Shown here: in pieces, positions 35,523 through 44,919 of the stretch
Layout of the letters: every line of letters starts with the position of its first letter
How positions within the stretch are numbered: position 1 is the stretch's first letter
DNA from: CAKZLS01 sp963786305
Lineage (GTDB): Bacteria > Pseudomonadota > Alphaproteobacteria > Rhodospirillales > Defluviicoccaceae
Direction of reading: 5' to 3'
DNA: 64,000 nt
NCBI GenBank assembly: GCA_963786305.1
Contig: CAWAYL010000011.1
Coordinates: 1-64,000, forward strand
The notes under the pieces: generated by a model
Databases searched by the model: none
What the model saw: only the letters and a program-made list of their open reading frames with translations
Told to the model about the DNA's origin: nothing
Position numbers and translations under genes: made by a program

Positions 35523-36299
35523 ATGGCATACGAAAACATCCTGGTCGAAGCCCGGGGCGCGGTCGGATTGGTGACGTTGAACCGACCCAAGGCGATGAAT
35601 GCGCTTAATGCGGCGCTGATGGCGGAACTGGCTTCGGCGATCGAGGCGCTTGATGGCGACGAGGGCATTGGCGCGATCGTCATCACCGGCAACGAAAAGG
35701 CGTTCGCCGCCGGCGCCGACATCAAGGAGATGAAGGATAAAACCTTCATGAGCGCCTATCTTGAAGATTTTCTGACCACGAAGTGGGAACGCGTCGCCAC
35801 CTGTCGCAAGCCGGTAATCGCGGCCGTCGGCGGCTTCGCCCTCGGCGGCGGCTGCGAACTGGCGATGATGTGCGACATCATCTACGCCGCGGATACCGCC
35901 AAGTTCGGTCAGCCGGAAATTACCATCGGTGCGATCCCCGGGCTTGGCGGCACGCAGCGCCTGACCCGCGCCGTCGGCAAGGCGAAAGCGATGGAGCTTT
36001 GTCTCACCGGACGGATGATGGACGCCGAGGAGGCGGAGCGCTGCGGATTGGTCAGCCGCGTGGTTCCGGCCGCCGATCTCGTCGACGAGGCCATAAAGAC
36101 CGCCGGCAAGATCGCCGGGCTGTCGCGGCCGTTGGCGATGATCACCAAGGAAGCGGTCAACCGCGCGTTCGAGACGACGCTGGCGGAGGGGTTGTATTTC
36201 GAGCGGCGCATGTTCCACGCCATCTTTGCGACGGAGGATCAGAAAGAAGGCATGTCGGCGTTCGCCGACAAGCGCAAGCCCGCGTTCCGCAACCGGTAA
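35523..36299 (+). CDS. enoyl-CoA hydratase
   Basis: Crotonase-fold enzyme adding water to 2-enoyl-CoA. 258 residues. The oxyanion-hole segments AFAAGADIKEMKDKTFM and FALGGGCELAMMCDIIYAAD and both catalytic glutamates (GGCELAMMCD and GQPEITIGAIPGLGGTQRLT) are intact, as in FadB/PaaF-type short-chain hydratases. An excellent AGGAGA precedes ATG 35523. It sits just upstream of rpsT-dnaA, a position typical of Rhodospirillales. It may serve beta-oxidation or crotonyl-CoA metabolism feeding the EMC pathway. Confidence 0.93.
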   Translation: MAYENILVEARGAVGLVTLNRPKAMNALNAALMAELASAIEALDGDEGIGAIVITGNEKAFAAGADIKEMKDKTFMSAYLEDFLTTKWERVATCRKPVIAAVGGFALGGGCELAMMCDIIYAADTAKFGQPEITIGAIPGLGGTQRLTRAVGKAKAMELCLTGRMMDAEEAERCGLVSRVVPAADLVDEAIKTAGKIAGLSRPLAMITKEAVNRAFETTLAEGLYFERRMFHAIFATEDQKEGMSAFADKRKPAFRNR

Positions 36300-36426
36300 T
36301 TTGCGGGTTCGAGGTTGTTTTCGGCCGCGTCGGACCGCATGGGTGGTTGACGCGGCCGAATGCTATGGCATATGAGTGTGTGCTCATGCAGAAGATCGTG
36401 CACGGCACGTTTAGTTGAGTGGAAAG

Positions 36427-36693
36427 ATGGCGCATCATCAATCGGCGAAAAAACGCATTCGGCAAATCACGCGACGCACCGAGGTCAATCGGGGCAGGAT
36501 CGGACGTGTCCGCACCTCGCTGAGGAAAGTGGAAGACGCCATTGCGTCGGGAAACAGGGAAGACGCGTTGACCGCGTTTCGCGCCGCCGAGCCGCAAATG
36601 ATGCGGGGCGCGCGAAAGGGCGTGATGCATCGGAACACGGTCTCAAGAAAACTCTCGAGGCTGTCGGCCCGTATCAAGGCTATGTCCGCCTGA
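36427..36693 (+). CDS. rpsT: 30S ribosomal protein S20
   Basis: 88 residues, highly basic: MAHHQSAKKRIRQITRRTEV, NRGRIGRVRTSLRKVEDAIA, GARKGVMHRNTVSRKLSRLS. Starts at ATG 36427, not at an upstream ATG that would add SGK-type residues. It binds 16S rRNA early in 30S assembly. Followed by two hairpins with T-runs. Confidence 0.97.
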   Translation: MAHHQSAKKRIRQITRRTEVNRGRIGRVRTSLRKVEDAIASGNREDALTAFRAAEPQMMRGARKGVMHRNTVSRKLSRLSARIKAMSA

Positions 36694-36730
36694 TCCAGCC
36701 CTTCTTCAAAATACTCATTGAATGTCGATG

Positions 36731-36759
36731 AGGGGCGTGGCCTAGGTCCGCCCCTTTTT
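36731..36759 (+). terminator. intrinsic terminator 1 after rpsT
   Basis: AGGGGCG (36731-36737) pairs with CGCCCCT (36749-36755) around an 11-base loop and is followed by TTTT. It lies 38 bases past the rpsT stop. Confidence 0.75.
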
Positions 36760-36774
36760 GGTGTTGTCTACAAG

Positions 36775-36800
36775 TCCCGGCTACCCAGCCGGGATTTTTT
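36775..36800 (+). terminator. intrinsic terminator 2 after rpsT
   Basis: TCCCGGCT-ACCC-AGCCGGGA forms a perfect 8-bp stem with a 4-base loop, followed by TTTTTT. It is the stronger of two tandem terminators and separates rpsT from the region before dnaA. Confidence 0.92.
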
Positions 36801-37466
36801 GTCATGCGGCTTCTACCGCCGCTATTTTTCTTCACTCTATAGACATTGCGTTTCGAGTGCATCCTGTGGTTGTTTTCATGGATATTCGTTCGCAATCCTG
36901 TCAAGACAAATTTTTCTTTCGTTCCCCTTTCGATCTCGTTGCATGAGAACAACCGGGGCAGTAAAGTTTGGGTCATCGCGTCATGGTCTGACGCGGGTAA
37001 AAAGAAGATTGATGGGGCGGCGGGTAAAGCGAAGTCAAGCGTATACTAAAAAGTGCTAATTGCTACTGTAAACGTTTGGTTGCGTGGATAGTTAAAAGAG
37101 CAACCTTTATTTTTACAACAACTGCTGCAAGTTACACGGCATATTAAGTAAAAATTGCTGGGGTGGATGGGCCGTAAGCGCCGGGGTCTGTTTGGCGAAA
37201 GGGGCAAGTCATTCCAATTTTGGGGGTTGTTTCGACACTGAAATCGATGTGGATCGGTCGACACCAGGGGATTGCACGACGATTTGTACCTTCCGACGGT
37301 CGGCGGGAAACACGGCGCGGCGCGGCGACGGCCATTGCGCGGCTAGCGACGCCGTCGAGCCGGGTTCGCGATGGGCGTGATGGTGTCGATAATCCTTGTA
37401 TCGCGGGCGGGCCATTGGCGGCCATCTCATTGCGGCATCGAACACTACCGAGGAAAGGGCGACTAG
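36801..37466. other. AT-rich region upstream of dnaA (candidate replication origin, weak)
   Basis: A 666-base gene-free interval that is distinctly AT-richer than its surroundings, most of all at about 37030-37160 (many A/T runs). It contains CTATCCACGC on the minus strand (37080-37090), which matches the DnaA-box consensus TTATCCACA at 7 of 9 positions. Further fits are poorer, and no box cluster is clear. It will at least hold the dnaA promoter. Small open frames here look non-coding. Confidence 0.35.
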
Positions 37467-38871
37467 ATGGTGACAAAGGGTGAGCTGGTTCCCTCTATCG
37501 ACATGCAATGGCAAAGGGTCAGCGGTCTTTTGCGTGCCGAGATCGGCGAGGCGGCCTATCGGAGTTGGCTGAAGCCGATAACGCTCGAGGGCGAGTCCGG
37601 CGGGACGATTACCATGTCCGTGCCCTCCCGGTTCATGCGTGACTGGGTGGTCGCGCACTATGTGGATCGCCTGCGCACGCTGTGGGGCGGCGAGAACCCG
37701 GCGGTGCGCGGCGTCGATGTCGTGATCCAGCCCCAACGCACGCCGGCCGACACGATCCAGTTATTCCGCAAACCGAGCGCGGCGAACGACACGCCGTATT
37801 GCGGTTTCCGGGATGCCGAGCGGCCCCGCGGGTTCGACGTCAACGAAATCGGCGCTCCCCTCGATCCCCGGTTCACCTTCGATCAATTCGTCGTGGGCAA
37901 GCCGAACGAGTTCGCCTACGCCGCCGCCCGCCGAGTGTCGGAGGCCAAGCACGTGCCGTTCAATCCGCTGTTCCTGTATGGCGGCGTCGGCCTCGGCAAG
38001 ACCCACCTCATGCACGCCATCGCCTGGCACATCCGGGAACGCGAGCCCCGCCGCACCGTCATCTATCTGTCCGCCGAGAAGTTCATGTATCGGTTCATCC
38101 GGGCGCTTCGCGAGCAGAACACCGTCGATTTCAAGGAACAGTTCCGTTCGGCCGACGTGCTGTTGATCGACGATGTGCAGTTCATCAGCGGCAAGGAGTT
38201 CCACCCAGGAAGAATTTTTCCACACCTTCAACACGCTGGTCGATCAAGGGCGGCAGATCGTGCTTTCCGCCGACAAGTCGCCCAGCGATCTGGACGGCAT
38301 CCAGGAACGCCTGAAATCGAGGCTCAATTGCGGTCTGGTCGCCGATCTCCACGCCACGACCTACGAATTGCGGCTCGGCATTCTGCAGGCCAAGGCGGAG
38401 CGCCTGGAGACGGATATTCCCAGCAAGGTCCTGGAATTCCTCGCCCACAAGATCACCGCCAACGTGCGCGAATTGGAAGGTGCTCTCAATCGGGTCGTGG
38501 CCCATGCCCAGCTGGTGGGACGCGACATCACCCTGGAGACCACCCCGGAGGTTCTCCACGACCTGATTCGCGCCAATGACCGGCGGGTTACCATCGACGA
38601 CATTCAAAAACAGGTTGCCTCGCATTTCAACGTTCGCATCGCCGACATGCATTCGGCGCGCCGCGCGCGATCGGTGGCGCGTCCGCGGCAGGTGGCCATG
38701 TATCTGGCCAAGCAGCTGACCACGCGGTCCCTGCCCGAAATCGGCCGCAAATTCGGTGGCCGGGACCACACCACGGTGATGCACGCCGTCAGAAAGATCG
38801 ACGAATTGCGCGAGATCGATCCCGCGTTCGCCGAGGACGTGGAACTGCTGCGCCGCATGCTCGAAGGCTGA
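37467..38871 (+). CDS. dnaA: chromosomal replication initiator DnaA (one frameshift)
   Basis: Initiates replication at oriC. About 467 residues: domain I (WQRVSGLLRAEIGEAAYRSW), a linker, AAA+ domain with FTFDQFVVGKPNEFAYAAAR, Walker A LYGGVGLGKTHLMHA and Walker B DVLLIDDVQFISGKE. The frame is lost at about 38199 in GGAGTTCCACC (one T too many) and resumes with TQEEFFHTFNTLVDQGRQIV, sensor and arginine regions, ANVRELEGALNRVVAHAQLV and the DNA-binding domain IV signature GGRDHTTVMHAVRKI. Because dnaA is essential and both halves are perfectly conserved, the shift is almost certainly an assembly error. Confidence 0.96.
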
Positions 38872-38954
38872 GCGCACCGACGGCCGCCGCTCTCCCGCGG
38901 CGTTGACGAATTCGCTGCGAAAGTCATAGGCCTCTGCTATACTAAGCGATGCTG

Positions 38955-38979
38955 GGCGAGGGTTCCTCGCCTTAATTTA
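38955..38979 (+). terminator. possible terminator or attenuator between dnaA and dnaN
   Basis: GGCGAGG-GTT-CCTCGCC is a perfect 7-bp stem followed by TTAATTTA. It lies 84 bases after the dnaA stop and 108 before dnaN. A TATACT at 38938 just upstream could be a -10 element of a dnaN promoter, in which case the hairpin would be in the leader. Confidence 0.45.
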
Positions 38980-39087
38980 TCAACGCGCCGGGGGGCTTCG
39001 GAGGTATTTACCGGATATCCGGCGCGCCGCCGCCCCTGGCCGGCGCAGCTCGGAAAGACGGATAACACCGCGGATCGTAACAACGCA

Positions 39088-40206
39088 ATGAAACTCACCA
39101 TAGAACGCAGTGCTTTGCTGAAGTCGCTCGGACACGTTCAGAGTGTCGTGGAGCGGCGCAACACCATCCCCATCCTGTCCAACGTCAAGATGGAGGCCGA
39201 GGGGGAGGCGTTGAACCTGAATGCCACCGATATGGATCTGGCCGTCGCCGAAAGCGTCGCGGCCGACGTGGCGACGTCCGGGGTGACCACCGTGCCGGCC
39301 CATACGCTGTACGAGATCGTTCGCAAGCTGCCCGAGGGCGGACAGGTGGAGTTCGACGCCACGGGCGGCGGCGACCGGTTGACGCTGCGCTGCGGCCGGT
39401 CGCGGTTTACGCTGTCGTGCCTGCCGATCGACGACTTTCCGGTCATGGGCGGCGAGGCGTTGCCGTTCACCTTTCAACTGGCGGCGCGGGATCTCCGCGG
39501 CCTGATCGACCGGACGCGTTTCGCCATCTCCACCGAGGAGACGCGCTACTACCTGAACGGCATCTACCTGCACGCCGCCGAGCGCGCCGGCGTCGCCGTG
39601 CTTCGCGCCGTCGCCACCGACGGTCACCGTCTGGCGAGCGTCGAGGTGCCGTTGCCCGACGGCGCCACCGACATGCCGGGCGTGATCGTGCCGCGCAAGA
39701 CCGTCGCCGAGCTCCGCAAGCTGATCGACGAAAGCGCCGAAGATGTGGACGTGGCGCTTTCCGAGAGCAAAATTCAATTCACCATCAACCGGGCGGTGCT
39801 CACGTCCAAGCTCATCGACGGGACGTTCCCGGATTACGAACGGGTGATCCCGGCGGGCAACAACAAGCAGCTCGACGTCGATTGCAAGCTGTTCGCCGAG
39901 GCCGTCGACCGGGTGTCGGCGATCTCCAGCGAGCGGTCGAAGGCGGTCAAGCTCTCGCTCGCCAACGGCACGCTCGTTCTGTCGGCGAGCAGCCCGGAAC
40001 ACGGCAACGCCGCCGAGGAACTGGAAGTCCATTACGAGGGAGACGCGCTCGAGATCGGCTTCAACTCCCGCTATCTGCTCGATATTACGCAGCAGATCGA
40101 GGGTGACAGCGCCCGGTTCTCCATGGCGGACGCCGCCGCGCCGATGATTCTGCAAGAAGTAGGCGACGCCAGCGCCATCTACGTGCTGATGCCGATGCGC
40201 GTGTGA
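39088..40206 (+). CDS. dnaN: DNA polymerase III beta sliding clamp
   Basis: Ring-shaped processivity clamp for Pol III. 372 residues in three similar domains. It begins MKLTIERSALLKSLGHVQSV and has VERRNTIPILSNVKMEAEG, RFAISTEETRYYLNGIYLHA, AVATDGHRLASVEVPLPDGA and FPDYERVIPAGNNKQLDVDC, ending in the canonical YVLMPMRV. It is intact. recF starts at the next base after its stop, so the two are coupled. Confidence 0.97.
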   Translation: MKLTIERSALLKSLGHVQSVVERRNTIPILSNVKMEAEGEALNLNATDMDLAVAESVAADVATSGVTTVPAHTLYEIVRKLPEGGQVEFDATGGGDRLTLRCGRSRFTLSCLPIDDFPVMGGEALPFTFQLAARDLRGLIDRTRFAISTEETRYYLNGIYLHAAERAGVAVLRAVATDGHRLASVEVPLPDGATDMPGVIVPRKTVAELRKLIDESAEDVDVALSESKIQFTINRAVLTSKLIDGTFPDYERVIPAGNNKQLDVDCKLFAEAVDRVSAISSERSKAVKLSLANGTLVLSASSPEHGNAAEELEVHYEGDALEIGFNSRYLLDITQQIEGDSARFSMADAAAPMILQEVGDASAIYVLMPMRV

Positions 40207-41490
40207 ATGGATCGGCCGCTGTCAGACATACGGGGTTCCGAGACGCTTCACGAATTGCCGCGAATGCCGACTGATCGCGAGGGCCCCGTTGGTGCGCCCG
40301 CCGATGGCGCGCCCGCCAACCGTGTCTCCGGAGGACCGCGGCTGTCCGTGGCCCGTCTGACGCTGAGCGATTTCCGGTGCTACCGGTTCCAGCGCTTGGA
40401 GACCGGACCGGCCCCGGTCGTGCTGACGGGATCCAACGGCGCCGGCAAGACCAGCATTCTCGAGGCTCTGTCCTTGCTGGCGCCGGGTCGCGGGCTGCGC
40501 CGGGCGCGGTTGGACGAACTGCCGCGCTGGCGGCCCGATGCGCGGACCGCCGCCACCGGCTGGGCCGTGGCGGCGCGTCTGAAGTCGCCCGGCGACGAGA
40601 CCGACGTCGGCACCGGATGCGAGCCCGTTGGCGCGGCGGGCCCGCGGGAGCGCCGCCAGGTGCGCATCGACGGCCGGCCGGCGAAGAGCCAGGCGGCCCT
40701 CGCCGACGTCCTCGGCGTGGCGTGGCTGACGCCGGAGATGGACCGCCTGTTCCTCGATGGCGCGTCGTCGCGGCGCCGCTTTCTCGACCGGCTGGTTTAC
40801 GGCCTGGATCCGGCCCACGCCGGCCGCGTCGCCGCTTACGAACGCGCCCTGCAGCAGCGGGCCCGGTTGTTGCGCCAGGGGCCGGCCGACCCCATCTGGC
40901 TGGCGGCCCTGGAGGACACCATGGCGACCAAGGGCGTCGCCGTGGCGGCGGCCCGGCGCGACGCGACGCGGCGGCTGACCACGGCCAGTGCCCGCGGTCC
41001 GGATCCTTTCCCCGCCGCGACCCTCGCCTCGGCGGGACAGGTGGAGGATTGGCTGGACCAGGAGCCGGCGCTGTCGGTGGAGGATCGGCTGCGCGAAACG
41101 CTGCAAGCGGCGCGACATAAGGACGCGGAGACCGGCGGCGCCGCCATCGGCCCCCACAAGGGCGACCTGATGGTCTGCCATGCCGCAACCACCCGTCCCG
41201 CCGCCCAGTGTTCGACGGGCGAGCAGAAGGCGCTGCTGGTGGCCATCGTTCTGGCCAGCGCCCGCGTTCAGTCCGAGGACCGGGGTGTCACGCCGATCGT
41301 TTTGCTGGACGAGGTGGCGGCCCACCTCGACGCCCGTCACCGCGCCGCCCTGTTCGACGCCGTGGCGGCGCTCGACGTCCAGGCGTGGTACGCTGGCACC
41401 GACCGTGCCATCTTCGAGCCCCTGCGGGGGCGCGCTCAGTTTTTCGCCGTCGAGAGCGCGACGGCAACGGCCGTCCCATGGAACGGATGA
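40207..41490 (+). CDS. recF: DNA replication and repair protein RecF
   Basis: SMC-like ATPase that helps load RecA at gaps. 427 residues. The conserved start is LSVARLTLSDFRCYRFQRLE at about residue 46, so the first 45 residues are an unusual N-terminal extension (or the true start lies further in). Walker A is VLTGSNGAGKTSILEALSLL. The QLLTPEMDRLF-like motif is WLTPEMDRLFLDGASSRRRF, followed by FLDRLVYGLDPAHAGRVAAY. ABC signature is QCSTGEQKALLVAIVLA, and Walker B IVLLDEVAAHLDARHRAALF. gyrB follows 45 bases on. Confidence 0.94.
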   Translation: MDRPLSDIRGSETLHELPRMPTDREGPVGAPADGAPANRVSGGPRLSVARLTLSDFRCYRFQRLETGPAPVVLTGSNGAGKTSILEALSLLAPGRGLRRARLDELPRWRPDARTAATGWAVAARLKSPGDETDVGTGCEPVGAAGPRERRQVRIDGRPAKSQAALADVLGVAWLTPEMDRLFLDGASSRRRFLDRLVYGLDPAHAGRVAAYERALQQRARLLRQGPADPIWLAALEDTMATKGVAVAAARRDATRRLTTASARGPDPFPAATLASAGQVEDWLDQEPALSVEDRLRETLQAARHKDAETGGAAIGPHKGDLMVCHAATTRPAAQCSTGEQKALLVAIVLASARVQSEDRGVTPIVLLDEVAAHLDARHRAALFDAVAALDVQAWYAGTDRAIFEPLRGRAQFFAVESATATAVPWNG

Positions 41491-41535
41491 ACACGATGAG
41501 ATGGATGCCCCAAACAGCGCCCGAGGCCCAAGCCG

Positions 41536-44010
41536 ATGACTGAACCGACAGCTCCTGGCACTCCCGAAAACGCCGCCGAGGTCGATCCGGAAATCTACGA
41601 CGCCGGATCCATCAAGGTGCTGCGGGGTCTCGAGGCGGTGCGCAAGCGGCCCGGCATGTACATCGGCGATACCGACGACGGCACCGGCCTGCATCACATG
41701 GTCTACGAAGCGGTGGACAACGCCATCGACGAGGCTCTCGGCGGCTACTGCGATTTCGTCACGGTCACGCTCAACGGCGACGGCTCGGTTACCGTCACCG
41801 ACAATGGCCGCGGCATCCCCGTCGACATCCACCATGAGGAGGGAGTCTCGGCGGCCGAGGTGATCATGACCCAGCTCCACGCCGGCGGCAAATTCGACCA
41901 GAACTCCTACAAGGTGTCCGGCGGTCTGCACGGGGTCGGTATTTCCGTGGTCAACGCGCTATCGGATGTCATGACGCTGCGTATCTGGCGCGATGGCAAG
42001 GAGCACCTGATCCGGTTCAACGACGGTGCCGCCGAGGTCCCGCTGGCGGTGGTGGGGGACGCGCCGATGACCGAGAAAGGGTCCCCGAAGACCGGTACCG
42101 AAATCACCTTCCTGCCGTCGACCGGCACCTTCACCATGACCGAGTTCGACTTCGCCACGCTCGAGCACCGGCTGCGCGAGCTGGCGTTCCTCAACTCCGG
42201 CGTCTGGCTGCGGCTCACCGACGCCCGTCCCGTCGACCCGGTGGTCGTCGACCTGCACTACGAAGGCGGGCTCAAGGCCTTCGCCGCCTATCTCGACCGC
42301 TCCAAGTCGGTTTTTCTCGGCGAACCCATCAGCGCAACCGGCGAGCGCGATGGCCTGGTGGTCGAGCTCGCCATGCAGTGGAACGACAGCTACCACGAGA
42401 CCATGCTGTGCTTTACCAACAACATTCCGCAGAAGGACGGCGGCACCCATCTGGCCGGCTTCCGGGGCGCGCTGACCCGCACCATCAACGCCTACGCCAC
42501 GGCCGCCGGCATCGCCAAGAAGGAGAAGGTCTCCATCACCGGCGACGATGCGCGCGAAGGTTTGACGTGCGTGCTGTCGGTCAAGGTTCCCGATCCCAAG
42601 TTCTCGTCGCAGACCAAGGACAAGCTGGTGTCGTCCGAGGTCCGTCCGGTGGTGGAGAACATCGTCGGCGACCAGTTGCAGCAGTGGTTCGAGGAGCACC
42701 CCGCCGACGCCAAGAAGGTCATCGGCAAGATCGTCGAGGCCGCCGCCGCCCGCGAGGCCGCCCGCAAGGCGCGCGAGCTGACCCGGCGCAAGGGCGCGCT
42801 CGACATCACCTCGCTGCCCGGCAAGCTCGCCGACTGTCAGGAGCGCGACCCGGCCAAGAGCGAGCTGTTCCTGGTGGAGGGCGATTCCGCCGGCGGCTCC
42901 GCCAAGCAGGCCCGCAACCGCTCCAACCAGGCGATCCTGCCGCTGCGCGGCAAGATCCTCAACGTCGAGCGCGCCCGGTTCGACAAGATGCTGGGCTCGG
43001 CCGAGATCGGCACCCTGATCGCGGCGCTCGGCACCGGGATCGGCCGCGAGGACTTCGATGTCGACAAGTGCCGCTACCACAAGATCATCATCATGACCGA
43101 CGCCGACGTGGACGGCAGCCACATCCGCACCCTGCTGCTCACCTTCTTCTTCCGCCAGATGGGCGAGCTTATCGAGCGGGGTTACCTCTACATCGCCCAG
43201 CCGCCGTTGTACCGCGCGAAACGGGGCCAGTCCGAGGTCTACCTCAAGGACGATCCGGCCCTGGAGAACTATCTGTTCTCGTCCGCCATCGACGAAGGCA
43301 CGGTGTTCGTCACCCACGAAGGCGAGCAGATCGCCGGCGCCGACCTGCGGTCGCTGGTGGAGGAGGCGCGCGAGGTCAAGATCCGCATCGGCCGGCTGGC
43401 CAAGCATGTGCCCATGGCGATGCTCGAGCAGGCCTCCATCTCCGCCGCGCTCGATCCCGAGATCCTGTCGGACCGCGAGCGCGCCGAGGAAGCCGCCGCC
43501 TACATCGCCAAGCGCCTCGACGCCGTCGAGCCGCCCGAGAGCCGGGGTTGGCACGGCCAGCCGCTGCCCGACGGCGGCCTCGAGTTCAGCCGAACGGTGC
43601 GCGGCGTCACCGAGCGCTACGTCATCGACGGCGCGCTGATCGAGAGCGCCGAGGCGCGCCGCCTCAACAAGAACGCCGCCAATTTGCAGAAGGAATACGC
43701 CGGCCACGGCACGCTCACCATCAAGGGCAAGGAGTATCCCATCACCGGCCCGGTGTCGCTGGTGGACCTGGTGATGGAGGTGGCCCGCAAGGGCATCGCC
43801 ATCCAGCGCTACAAGGGCCTCGGCGAGATGAACCCCGATCAGCTTTGGGAGACGACGCTGGATCCCAACGTCCGCACCTTGTTGCAGGTGAAGGTCAACC
43901 ACATGGACGACGCCGAGGACCTGTTCTCGACGCTGATGGGCGACACCGTGGAAACCCGGCGCGAGTTCATCGAGACCAACGCCCTCAAGGTGGTGAACCT
44001 GGACGTCTGA
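41536..44010 (+). CDS. gyrB: DNA gyrase subunit B
   Basis: ATPase subunit of gyrase. 824 residues: GHKL ATPase domain (VRKRPGMYIGDTDDGTGLHH, EAVDNAIDEALGGYCD, TDNGRGIPVDIH, KVSGGLHGVGISVVNALS), transducer, and TOPRIM domain with LFLVEGDSAGGSAKQARNRS and IIIMTDADVDGSHIRTLLLT. The C-terminal stretch IQRYKGLGEMNPDQLWETTL is canonical. The stretch of about 160 residues after PPLYRAKRG is the insertion common in proteobacterial GyrB. No frame problem. Confidence 0.97.
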   Translation: MTEPTAPGTPENAAEVDPEIYDAGSIKVLRGLEAVRKRPGMYIGDTDDGTGLHHMVYEAVDNAIDEALGGYCDFVTVTLNGDGSVTVTDNGRGIPVDIHHEEGVSAAEVIMTQLHAGGKFDQNSYKVSGGLHGVGISVVNALSDVMTLRIWRDGKEHLIRFNDGAAEVPLAVVGDAPMTEKGSPKTGTEITFLPSTGTFTMTEFDFATLEHRLRELAFLNSGVWLRLTDARPVDPVVVDLHYEGGLKAFAAYLDRSKSVFLGEPISATGERDGLVVELAMQWNDSYHETMLCFTNNIPQKDGGTHLAGFRGALTRTINAYATAAGIAKKEKVSITGDDAREGLTCVLSVKVPDPKFSSQTKDKLVSSEVRPVVENIVGDQLQQWFEEHPADAKKVIGKIVEAAAAREAARKARELTRRKGALDITSLPGKLADCQERDPAKSELFLVEGDSAGGSAKQARNRSNQAILPLRGKILNVERARFDKMLGSAEIGTLIAALGTGIGREDFDVDKCRYHKIIIMTDADVDGSHIRTLLLTFFFRQMGELIERGYLYIAQPPLYRAKRGQSEVYLKDDPALENYLFSSAIDEGTVFVTHEGEQIAGADLRSLVEEAREVKIRIGRLAKHVPMAMLEQASISAALDPEILSDRERAEEAAAYIAKRLDAVEPPESRGWHGQPLPDGGLEFSRTVRGVTERYVIDGALIESAEARRLNKNAANLQKEYAGHGTLTIKGKEYPITGPVSLVDLVMEVARKGIAIQRYKGLGEMNPDQLWETTLDPNVRTLLQVKVNHMDDAEDLFSTLMGDTVETRREFIETNALKVVNLDV

Positions 44011-44075
44011 TGCCGACGGGGGCGAATACCCTGTGATGAATTGTAGATTGTGCATATGAACGCGGGATCGCGTGG

Positions 44076-44465
44076 ATGGTTGGACGCTTGAACTCCGTGC
44101 GGTGGCTCCACGGCGCGGCCGCCGTTCTGCTCGGCGCCGGGGTGCTTGCCGGCTGCGCGACCGGACAGCGGGCGGAGCGGTGCGGCGGCATCGAGGGGGA
44201 GTGGGCGACCTGGAGCGGCTTTCTCCAGACCGAGGGCAAGATGCGGGTGATCCGGCTCGCCAGCGCCGACGTGCCGCCCTTCGTCAGCCAGTTCAACAAG
44301 GCCTACGACACCGCGTTTCGCGCCGAGAACGTGTATTTCGCCTACAAGCCGAGTGACCGCACCTGGCTCATCACCTTCGTCAACGGTCCGTGCGTGCAGA
44401 TGTCGGCGCGGCTTCCCAGCGGCGAGGCCAAGCGCCTGATGGGCGTATCGAAGTCCGCCATTTGA
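44076..44465 (+). CDS. small lipoprotein of unknown function
   Basis: A 129-residue protein with a type II signal (VRWLHGAAAVLLGAGVLAGC, lipobox LAGC at about 26) that would be lipidated on Cys. The mature part has WATWSGFLQTEGKMRVIRLA, DTAFRAENVYFAYKPSDRTW and FVNGPCVQMSARLPSGEAKR, a compact beta-rich domain with one later Cys. I do not recognise a named family. It precedes the VanZ-like gene by 8 bases and probably forms an operon with it. Confidence 0.75.
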   Translation: MVGRLNSVRWLHGAAAVLLGAGVLAGCATGQRAERCGGIEGEWATWSGFLQTEGKMRVIRLASADVPPFVSQFNKAYDTAFRAENVYFAYKPSDRTWLITFVNGPCVQMSARLPSGEAKRLMGVSKSAI

Positions 44466-44473
44466 TCCGGTCC

Positions 44474-44836
44474 ATGACGAAAGCCAGGATCCGCACCGTG
44501 GCGGGCGCGGTATTCACCCTTGGGGCCGTCTGCGTGGCGGTGCTGTCGCTGCTGCCGCAGACGGTCCTGCCGTCCGTGGAGCTCAGCGACAAGCTGCAGC
44601 ACCTGATCGCCTATCTCTGCTTGGCGCTGGCCGGCGGGATCGCCTTCCCGCAACGGCGCTCGCTGATCGCCCTGGGTCTGGGACTGATCGCGCTCGGCGT
44701 CGGTCTCGAGGTTGCCCAGGGGTTCGTGCCGGGGCGCTTAGTCAGTGCCGCCGATGCCATCGCCAACACCGCCGGCGTCGCGCTGGGCCTTATCGTTGCC
44801 CGGATTGCCGGCTCGTGGGCCGGGCTTTCCCCATAA
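44474..44836 (+). CDS. VanZ-like family membrane protein
   Basis: A 120-residue protein with four predicted helices: VAGAVFTLGAVCVAVLSLLP, LQHLIAYLCLALAGGIAF, IALGLGLIALGVGLEVAQG and AANTAGVALGLIVARI-like. The VanZ motif pair is visible: SDKLQHLIAYLCLALAGG and GVGLEVAQGFVPGRLVSAAD (Glu-x-x-Gln). The role of these short VanZ proteins outside glycopeptide resistance is unknown. It ends 30 bases before a GC-rich hairpin that may serve both strands. Confidence 0.85.
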   Translation: MTKARIRTVAGAVFTLGAVCVAVLSLLPQTVLPSVELSDKLQHLIAYLCLALAGGIAFPQRRSLIALGLGLIALGVGLEVAQGFVPGRLVSAADAIANTAGVALGLIVARIAGSWAGLSP

Positions 44837-44866
44837 TATACCAACGCTCGCTGTCGCCGAATTGAA

Positions 44867-44891
44867 ACGGCCCCGCCGGTGGCGGGGCCGT
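44867..44891 (-). terminator. bidirectional hairpin terminator between vanZ-like gene and the 60-codon gene
   Basis: ACGGCCCCGCC-GGT-GGCGGGGCCGT is a perfect 11-bp stem with a 3-base loop. On the minus strand it is followed by TTTCAATT, good for an intrinsic terminator 28 bases after the small gene's stop. On the plus strand the T-run is missing. Confidence 0.8.
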
Positions 44892-44919
44892 CAGATGGAG
44901 AGCCGGGGCGGTTGTTGCC

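Noticed and set aside
37045..37075. GCTAATTGCTACTGTAAACG resembles the end of the dispersed repeat
   Set aside because: About 16 of 20 matches but the rest of the repeat is absent; probably chance in AT-rich DNA.
37467..38871. Programmed frameshift in dnaA
   Set aside because: No slippery heptamer or supporting structure was seen, dnaA is not known to use recoding, and the same kind of single-base shift occurs in many other genes here.
41959..44055. 698-codon minus-strand frame opposite gyrB
   Set aside because: Mirror of strongly biased codons in gyrB; no motifs and gyrB is unambiguous.
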